From the NCBI GenBank assembly GCA_900770265.1, contig CAAGJR010000079.1:1-12039 (forward strand): a stretch of 12,039 nt of DNA. The letters are read 5' to 3'. The notes beneath the pieces were generated by a model. The model was not told the DNA's origin. It worked only from the letters and a program-made list of their open reading frames with translations, and made no database searches. Positions 5,660 through 12,039 of the stretch are shown here, piece after piece. The position numbers and the translations under genes were made by a program. The DNA comes from an uncultured Acidaminococcus sp. (GTDB lineage Bacteria; Bacillota; Negativicutes; Acidaminococcales; Acidaminococcaceae). The stretch's first letter is position 1, and every line of letters begins with the position of its first letter.

Positions 5660-7050
5660 AATGCCCAGACGATGCACCCTCCCTGGCACAGGGCCAGTAC
5701 CAGCAGCAGGAAGAAGGCGTGGGCCGTACCCAGGCTGGTGCCCTGGGCCAGATCCGTTCCGGCCTGCTGGCCCGCAGCCACCAGGGCCGCCGCCACGGCC
5801 GTACCCACGGCCCCGGCCAGCTGCTGCAGCGTATTGCACACCGCATTGCCGTCCGGCTGGATGGCTTCCGGCAGCTGTCCCATGGCGTAGGTCAGGATGT
5901 TCCCGGCGGAAAGGCCCTGCCCCACGGTGAAGATCACATAGACCAGGGTCAGGCCCAGGATGCCGGCGCTGCCCAGCACCAGGTTGTACCCTGCCTGGCT
6001 CAGCAAAATACACAGGCTGCCCAGCAGCAGGGGCTTTGCTGCCCCCAGCCGGTCATAGAGCCGGCCGCTCACCGGCGCCAGGGCAGCTCCCATCAGGCAG
6101 CCGGGCAGCAGGATGCAGCCGGCACTGAAGGGATCCGCCCGGAGTACCAGCTGGGCGTAGTTGGGCAGCAGGAAACCGATGCCCAGGCACAGGAACTGGA
6201 CCAGCAGGAGGCCCAGCACCGCCCCGTCAAAGGAGGCAGAATGGAACACGTTCAGGTTCAGCAGAGGCGCCTTTCCCTCTTTCAGCAGCCGGTTCTCCTG
6301 CCGCAGGAAGATGGCCACCGCCAGAAGCCCCAGGGCCGCCAGCCCCAGGCAGGGCAGCAGTGGCAGGCTGGAGGCATAGCTGCACAGCAGCAGCAGGCAG
6401 GAAAAGGCCACGGCCAGGCAGCCCAGGCCGAAGAAGTCAAAGGCCCGGGGCCCATAGGGCGACGACTGCCGGATGGCATAGAGCCCGGCCGCCAGGGAAA
6501 ACAGCAGCCCGGGCACCAGGGCCACGAAGATCATGCGCCAGCCGAACTGGCCCACGATGAAGCCCCCCAGGGAGGGTCCCACCGCCGGAGCCAGGGCGCA
6601 CACCAGCATGGCCGCCCCCATCATGGTGCCGATCTTATTGAGAGGTGCCTGGTCCAGCACCAGGTTGAACATGAGCGGCAGGCCGATGCCGGTGCCTGCC
6701 CCCTGGAGCAGCCGCCCCAGGAGCAGCATCCCAAAGCTCCCGGACACGGCGTCCAGCACCGTCCCGCACAGGAACAGCAGGTTCCCGGCCACGAACAGCT
6801 TCTTCAGAGGAAACCGGTGCTTCAGGAAGCTGGAGGTGGGGATCACTGTAGCCAGCACCAGCAGATACCCGGTGGTCAGCCACTGCACGGTGGAGGTACC
6901 CACGGAAAACTCCCGCATCAGGGTGGGGAACGTGACGTTCATGGCCGTTTCGATGACCACCCCCGTAAAGGAGAGCAGGCCCGCCGCCACAATGGACAGG
7001 AACAGCTTTACGTCCGCCCGGCGGACAAAAGGTTCTGATTCTTGATTCAT
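5638..7050 (-). CDS. MFS transporter, DHA2 (EmrB/QacA-type) drug/proton antiporter
   Basis: This 470-residue, very hydrophobic protein has the number and spacing of segments expected of the 14-helix DHA2 branch. N-terminal landmarks are the membrane segment 16-34 with ETAMNVTFPTL (34-44); STVQWLTTGYLL (53-64), highly typical of EmrB/QacA exporters; a motif-A-like loop FLKHRFPLKKLF (75-86); motif B RLLQGAGTGI (113-122); and motif C APAVGPSLGG (154-163), the antiporter signature. It should sit in the cytoplasmic membrane and export a hydrophobic compound in exchange for protons; the substrate cannot be read from sequence. There is no adjacent EmrA-like adaptor gene. The ATG at 7050 follows AAGGAGGA by 6 bases. 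It ends in a Lys-rich tail (KKGVKK) and converges with hicAB. A 17-base palindrome upstream suggests control by a local or distant repressor. Confidence 0.92.
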   Translation of the reverse strand: MNQESEPFVRRADVKLFLSIVAAGLLSFTGVVIETAMNVTFPTLMREFSVGTSTVQWLTTGYLLVLATVIPTSSFLKHRFPLKKLFVAGNLLFLCGTVLDAVSGSFGMLLLGRLLQGAGTGIGLPLMFNLVLDQAPLNKIGTMMGAAMLVCALAPAVGPSLGGFIVGQFGWRMIFVALVPGLLFSLAAGLYAIRQSSPYGPRAFDFFGLGCLAVAFSCLLLLCSYASSLPLLPCLGLAALGLLAVAIFLRQENRLLKEGKAPLLNLNVFHSASFDGAVLGLLLVQFLCLGIGFLLPNYAQLVLRADPFSAGCILLPGCLMGAALAPVSGRLYDRLGAAKPLLLGSLCILLSQAGYNLVLGSAGILGLTLVYVIFTVGQGLSAGNILTYAMGQLPEAIQPDGNAVCNTLQQLAGAVGTAVAAALVAAGQQAGTDLAQGTSLGTAHAFFLLLVLALCQGGCIVWALKKGVKK

Positions 7051-7084
7051 GGAATTCCTCCTTCGATTCTCAGCAATCCATATT

Positions 7085-7101
7085 AAATATCAATGATATT
7101 T
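7085..7101. promoter_or_regulatory. Perfect palindrome upstream of the MFS gene, operator candidate
   Basis: AAATATCA (7085-7092), one central base, then TGATATTT (7094-7101) is a perfect 8-1-8 inverted repeat, 34 to 51 bases before the exporter start. It lies in the only space available for the gene's promoter, between the clpB terminator and the ribosome binding site. A possible promoter on the minus strand is TTGTTT in the terminator T-run with TATCAT inside the palindrome (16-base spacer); TAATAT just downstream is an alternative -10. Repressor occupancy would block either. Confidence 0.5.
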
Positions 7102-7111
7102 CTTTTCTCCA

Positions 7112-7149
7112 TAAAAAACAAGGGGCACCGCTTGCGCGATGCCCCTTGT
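7112..7149 (-). terminator. Intrinsic terminator of clpB
   Basis: On the minus strand ACAAGGGGCATCGC (7149-7136) pairs with GCGGTGCCCCTTGT (7131-7118) over 14 positions, with one G-U pair, closed by the stable GNRA tetraloop GCAA, and followed by five further T residues. It starts 11 bases after the clpB stop and separates clpB from the MFS gene. Confidence 0.95.
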
Positions 7150-7160
7150 ACAGGTCTGTT

Positions 7161-9704
<2,544 letters not shown>

Positions 9705-9804
9705 AACAAACACCTCCAAATCCATTTCCCTATCAAATGGATGCAATTGCTTCTTTTCAGGGCCCATAAAAACAAGGCCCAGGAAGCCTTTTCCGCTTCC
9801 CGGG
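9705..9804 (-). promoter_or_regulatory. Structured 5' leader of clpB
   Basis: The roughly 98-base leader holds three hairpins. (a) CCCGGGAAGC (9804-9795) pairs with GCTTCCTGGG (9787-9778), with one G-U pair and a 7-base loop, followed by CCTTGTTTTT. (b) GGGCC (9780-9776) with GGCCC (9764-9760) shares bases with (a), so the two exclude each other. (c) ATCCATTT (9742-9735) pairs perfectly with AAATGGAT (9727-9720), ending 2 bases before the GGAGG. Hairpin (a) with its T-rich tail looks attenuator-like; (c) could modulate ribosome access. Function is inferred. Confidence 0.5.
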
Positions 9805-9808
9805 TATT

Positions 9809-9837
9809 ATTCTACACATTAAAAGTCAAAAAGTCAA
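9809..9837 (-). promoter_or_regulatory. Sigma-A promoter of clpB overlapped by AGTCAAA heptads
   Basis: On the minus strand TTGACT (9837-9832) and TAGAAT (9814-9809) are 17 bases apart, with TGTG before the -10. Plus-strand AGTCAAA heptads at 9824-9830 and 9832-9838 lie over the -35 and spacer, and an opposite-strand copy is at 9854-9860. AGTCAAA is one form of the CtsR half-site, but CtsR heptads are normally separated by 3 bases and here by 1. Confidence 0.75.
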
Positions 9838-9864
9838 ATAGTTTTTTCGATTTTTTGACTTTTT
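9828..9864. repeat. AT-rich 11-base-pair inverted repeat between the CYTH gene and clpB
   Basis: AAAAAGTCAAA (9828-9838) and TTTGACTTTTT (9854-9864) are perfect inverted copies around 15 bases. The repeat lies 23 bases after the CYTH stop (minus strand) and overlaps the clpB -35. It may act as a weak bidirectional terminator for the CYTH gene, as a regulator-binding site for clpB, or both. No other terminator follows the CYTH gene. Confidence 0.55.
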
Positions 9865-9886
9865 CTTGATTTTTTTCTTTTGGGGC

Positions 9887-11383
9887 TTAGAGGCAGGACC
9901 ATTCCTTATGTCTGGCCACTTCCTTATAAAGGTTTTCTCCGGCTTCCCAGGCCCGTGCCCGGCGTTTTTCCGTGCGCAGGCCCTCCTGGCCGCACAGGGC
10001 TGCCAGGGAAAGGCTCAGTTCCTGGTCAGCCACCTGTTCCGCCCCTTCTTCCAGGGCTCCGGTGCGGGCGTAGCTCAGGCAGTGCTTCCACCATTGGTTC
10101 TCATACGTACGGCCCCGCTTCTGCAGCCGTTTTTCGCCCAGGCCCCGGGTCAGGGCCAGCAGGCCCTCCAGTTTCTCCATCTGTTCCTTCCGGTCCCAGG
10201 GATCAGGATTACCCGCATCGCCCAGCAGCTGTTCGTCCTGCTGCCAGGCGTTCCACTGCTGCTGCAGCAGCGCTCCCAGAGTGGCGAGGCCTTCCTTTTT
10301 ATGGGCCAGGGTGCACAGGTACAGCAGCTGCCACAGGGCTGCCCGCACCTCCTGGCCGCAGGCTTCCGCCGCCTGCTGGGCCGCGGCCACCCACTGGTCC
10401 TCCAGCCATTTCCGGCCCGGTTCCAGGGGCAGCAGTTCCTCCGGGAAGGGCTTGGCCTTCGCATCAGATAGCCCCGTCAGGTACGCCATGGGTTCCAGCT
10501 GCTCCTGGAGAACGGCCAGCAGGTCCTTCCCTTTTTTCCAGGTGGTCCGGGACAGGAAAGACTGCCCCACCAGCCACAGGCCGCCCAGCTGGCGCAGGGT
10601 GGCCAGCATGCCCTGGGCGTCGAATTCTTCCTCTTCCCGGGGAATCAGCAGATCAAGCGCCTTACCGGCCGCTTTCTGGGCCAGGCCGCGCCACAGGGCC
10701 ACAGGCTCCGTCTCTTCCGTCCAGGAAAGAGCTGCCGTTTCTTCTTTTGCTTTGGGCTTTTCTCCATCCAGCAAAGCCAGGCCCCGGCTGAATTTGCTCC
10801 GTTCCTCCGGCAGCAGGGGAATCTCCTGGGCCAGTTCTGCCGTAAAGCGCAGCAGTTCCCGTTCCTGGCCCTTCTTCAGTTCCAGTTCGATTTCCCCGAT
10901 CAGGGCTTCTTTGCCACCGGCCTTGATGGTCCCCGTATCCACGGCCGCTTCCACCACCGTCACGGCCGACAGCTGCAGCAGGGCCACTTTCCGGGTGAAT
11001 TCCACCGTGCACAGCGGCAGCAGTTCATCCTCCTGGAGCAGGGTCTGGAGCTTCTGGTCCACCTGGGGCTCGAAGCCCTGGAGCACTGGTTTCGCCTGCT
11101 GCAGGGGTACCGTATACTCCGCCCGCCGGGAAAAACCGTTCACCGTCTCGCCCCGGCTCTTGATGGTGGCCTCGAAGGCTTTGCCGTTCGTCCGGCGGAT
11201 CCGGTAGGCCATCCCTGTCCGGGACAGTTTCCGGTCCCGGGTATCCAGATACTGGTTCCACAGCTTCAGAGTATGCTGGCTGCCTGCCACTATCTTTTCC
11301 TTCACCAGAGGCAGCTGGAAGAATTTCTTCCGGGCTGTTTTCGTTGAAGTCAGTTTCATTTCTTTTTCCTGTCCGTTGGCCAT
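9887..11383 (-). CDS. CYTH domain protein (triphosphate tunnel metalloenzyme) with CHAD-like C-terminal region
   Basis: The N-terminal part (about 1-215 of 498 residues) is a CYTH domain: the ExExK motif E6-E8-K10 (EKEMK), YLDTRDRKL followed by YRIRR and an ATIKSRG strand, the acidic/basic strand EIELELKK, and the RGLALL end. Such domains form a beta-barrel tunnel that binds triphosphate with Mg or Mn, and CYTH-CHAD proteins such as E. coli YgiF are inorganic triphosphatases. The rest (about 230-498) is helical, with many Trp, Gln and Leu, in the place where CHAD normally sits. It lacks the usual histidine/arginine CHAD start and has only three histidines. Start choice is close: ATG 11383 lies 10 bases after GGAG, ATG 11389 lies 4 bases after it, and GTG 11392 is unlikely. 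It is monocistronic, divergent from the Fur-family gene. The predicted substrate is tripolyphosphate or another triphosphate; this is inferred. Confidence 0.85.
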   Translation of the reverse strand: MANGQEKEMKLTSTKTARKKFFQLPLVKEKIVAGSQHTLKLWNQYLDTRDRKLSRTGMAYRIRRTNGKAFEATIKSRGETVNGFSRRAEYTVPLQQAKPVLQGFEPQVDQKLQTLLQEDELLPLCTVEFTRKVALLQLSAVTVVEAAVDTGTIKAGGKEALIGEIELELKKGQERELLRFTAELAQEIPLLPEERSKFSRGLALLDGEKPKAKEETAALSWTEETEPVALWRGLAQKAAGKALDLLIPREEEEFDAQGMLATLRQLGGLWLVGQSFLSRTTWKKGKDLLAVLQEQLEPMAYLTGLSDAKAKPFPEELLPLEPGRKWLEDQWVAAAQQAAEACGQEVRAALWQLLYLCTLAHKKEGLATLGALLQQQWNAWQQDEQLLGDAGNPDPWDRKEQMEKLEGLLALTRGLGEKRLQKRGRTYENQWWKHCLSYARTGALEEGAEQVADQELSLSLAALCGQEGLRTEKRRARAWEAGENLYKEVARHKEWSCL

Positions 11384-11413
11384 GGCCATCACACTCCCCT
11401 ATGTTATCTCTTT

Positions 11414-11422
11414 ATTGTAGCA
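11414..11422 (-). promoter_or_regulatory. Candidate extended -10 promoter of the CYTH gene
   Basis: On the minus strand TGCTACAAT (11422-11414) is an extended -10 (TGn plus TACAAT), about 25 bases before the translation start region. No good -35 lies at the right distance, which is tolerable for extended -10 promoters. This is the best candidate in the divergent region for that strand. Confidence 0.45.
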
Positions 11423-11492
11423 CAGACAGAGAGTGGACAGGAGTCATCATTTGGCTATACCCACAAAATTTATAGAAAAGTAGCAAAATTAA

Positions 11493-11521
11493 TTGACATT
11501 TTCTATTTTAAAAGTTATTAT
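11493..11521 (+). promoter_or_regulatory. Sigma-A promoter of the Fur-family regulator gene
   Basis: A perfect TTGACA (11493-11498) and TATTAT (11516-11521) are spaced by 17 bases. The leader to the ATG at 11578 is about 50 bases. A large inverted repeat covers the spacer and the -10, which fits repression by the gene's own product. Confidence 0.8.
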
Positions 11522-11529
11522 TAAAATAG
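11503..11529. promoter_or_regulatory. Inverted repeat over the Fur-family promoter, autoregulation candidate
   Basis: CTATTTTAA (11503-11511) and TTAAAATAG (11521-11529) are perfect 9-base inverted arms around a 9-base AT-rich centre. The site covers the promoter spacer and -10. It is wider than the classical 15-base PerR or Fur box, so the regulator may bind it differently. Just downstream ATAGCTT occurs twice (11526-11532 and 11540-11546). Confidence 0.5.
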
Positions 11530-11577
11530 CTTCAATATTATAGCTTACTGTTTCCGATATGTACAAGGAGGCCCGCC

Positions 11578-12006
11578 ATGCTGACTCCACAAGAATTGAC
11601 CCAGCTCCTGAAAGAACGGGGCATGAAGATCACCCCCCAGCGGCTGGAGGTCTACGGGGCGTTCTCCGGTGCGGATGAGCACCCCACTGCCACAGAGATC
11701 TACGAAAAAGTCAAAGCCCGGATGCCCACCCTGAGTTTCGCCACCATCTACCAGTCCCTGAACTTTTTCTGCAGACAGGGCCTGCTCCAGATGGTGGATG
11801 TAGGGGACGGCGCCATGCGCTACGACGTGGACACCCGGCCCCATGCCCATTTCCGCTGCGAAAAATGCGGTAAGGTGATGAACCTGGACTACGCCTACCA
11901 CCAGCATCTGGACCAGGATGTGGCCAAAAAGACCGGCCTCGTCATCCACCATCACCAGACGCTGTTCTTAGGGATCTGTAAGGATTGCCAAAAAAACGAG
12001 CTGTGA
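11578..12006 (+). CDS. Fur-family metal-dependent transcriptional repressor, PerR-like
   Basis: This 142-residue protein has the size of the Fur family. Residues 1-80 form the winged-helix domain (KITPQRLEVYGAF, HPTATEIYEKV, and SFATIYQSLNFF as recognition helix). Residues 85-142 form the dimerisation/metal domain. Structural zinc cysteines are C94/C97 (CEKCGK) and C134/C137 (CKDC). Against B. subtilis PerR, recalled from memory, the regulatory-site ligands H37, D85, H91 and H93 match H35, D83, H89 and H91, including H37, the usual mark of PerR over Fur. D104 is replaced by N102, with an Asp two residues later. I therefore call it PerR-like (peroxide sensing) but leave the symbol blank; Fur, Zur or Mur-type function is possible. 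The ATG at 11578 follows AAGGAGG by 6 bases. The promoter carries an inverted repeat consistent with autoregulation, and the stop codon lies inside the terminator. Confidence 0.93.
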   Translation: MLTPQELTQLLKERGMKITPQRLEVYGAFSGADEHPTATEIYEKVKARMPTLSFATIYQSLNFFCRQGLLQMVDVGDGAMRYDVDTRPHAHFRCEKCGKVMNLDYAYHQHLDQDVAKKTGLVIHHHQTLFLGICKDCQKNEL

Positions 12007-12031
12007 AGATTTTCTTCACAGCTCGTTTTTT
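11996..12031 (+). terminator. Intrinsic terminator overlapping the end of the Fur-family gene
   Basis: ACGAGCTGTGAAGA (11996-12009) and TCTTCACAGCTCGT (12013-12026) form a perfect 14-base-pair stem with a 3-base loop, followed by five T residues. The A-run before the stem (11991-11995) makes it symmetric, so it may also stop transcripts from the other side. The stop codon TGA (12004-12006) is inside the stem. Confidence 0.95.
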
Positions 12032-12039
12032 GTCGTTCA

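Noticed and set aside
5719..7038. A 439-codon plus-strand open frame opposite the MFS gene, rich in Gln, His and Gly
   Set aside because: It is the complement of hydrophobic codons of the transporter; the repetitive Gln/His composition reflects that and nothing supports translation.
9705..9767. An N-terminal extension of ClpB from the ATG at 9767
   Set aside because: No ribosome binding site precedes it, the extension is unlike ClpB N-termini, and it would use the leader hairpins and GGAGG as coding sequence.
10150..10464. Trinucleotide-like CAGCAG runs in the CYTH and MFS genes as tandem repeats
   Set aside because: They are imperfect Gln/Leu/Ala codon runs explained by codon bias and not true repeats.

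Overview
The window looks like chromosomal DNA of a GC-rich Firmicute. Genes carry strong AGGAGG-type ribosome binding sites, promoters are close to the sigma-A consensus and lie in AT-rich gaps, and intrinsic terminators are clear. The gene style suggests a member of the Negativicutes such as Acidaminococcus, but that is an impression from gene style and is not proven by the sequence. Nothing here is a prophage, CRISPR array or rRNA/tRNA locus.

Layout. (1) Positions 1-3923, minus strand: a compact four-gene operon with gaps of 20, 15 and 5 bases. Its order is an uncharacterised helical protein, phosphomannomutase/phosphoglucomutase (manB), UDP-glucose 4-epimerase (galE), and the first 178 codons of an ABC-F ATPase cut by the window edge. 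A near-consensus promoter (3978-4006) drives it. (2) 4080-4640, plus: a small secreted protein with its own divergent promoter and a strong terminator. (3) 4795-5447, plus: a hicA-hicB toxin-antitoxin pair, AT-richer than its surroundings, with a consensus promoter whose spacer holds a palindromic operator candidate. (4) 5448-5637: a repeat-like intergenic segment made of several hairpins. (5) 5638-7050, minus: a DHA2-type MFS exporter with a 17-base palindrome upstream. (6) 7161-9704, minus: the disaggregase ClpB, with a structured leader, a promoter overlapped by AGTCAAA heptads, and a very strong terminator. (7) 9887-11383, minus: a CYTH-domain (triphosphate tunnel) protein with a C-terminal region in the CHAD position. 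(8) 11578-12006, plus: a Fur-family regulator, PerR-like, with an inverted repeat over its promoter and a terminator overlapping its stop codon.

How the genes work together. manB and galE supply precursors for GDP-mannose and UDP-galactose, hence surface polysaccharide. ClpB, the Fur-family regulator and the exporter are stress-related but are separate transcription units. The most notable signals are regulatory: the hicAB operator, the clpB leader and heptads, the inverted repeat over the Fur-family promoter, and the palindrome upstream of the exporter. Two protein-level oddities stand out: an Asn where PerR has the metal ligand Asp104, and a CHAD-position domain lacking its histidine motif. 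I did not find a convincing new multi-gene system.
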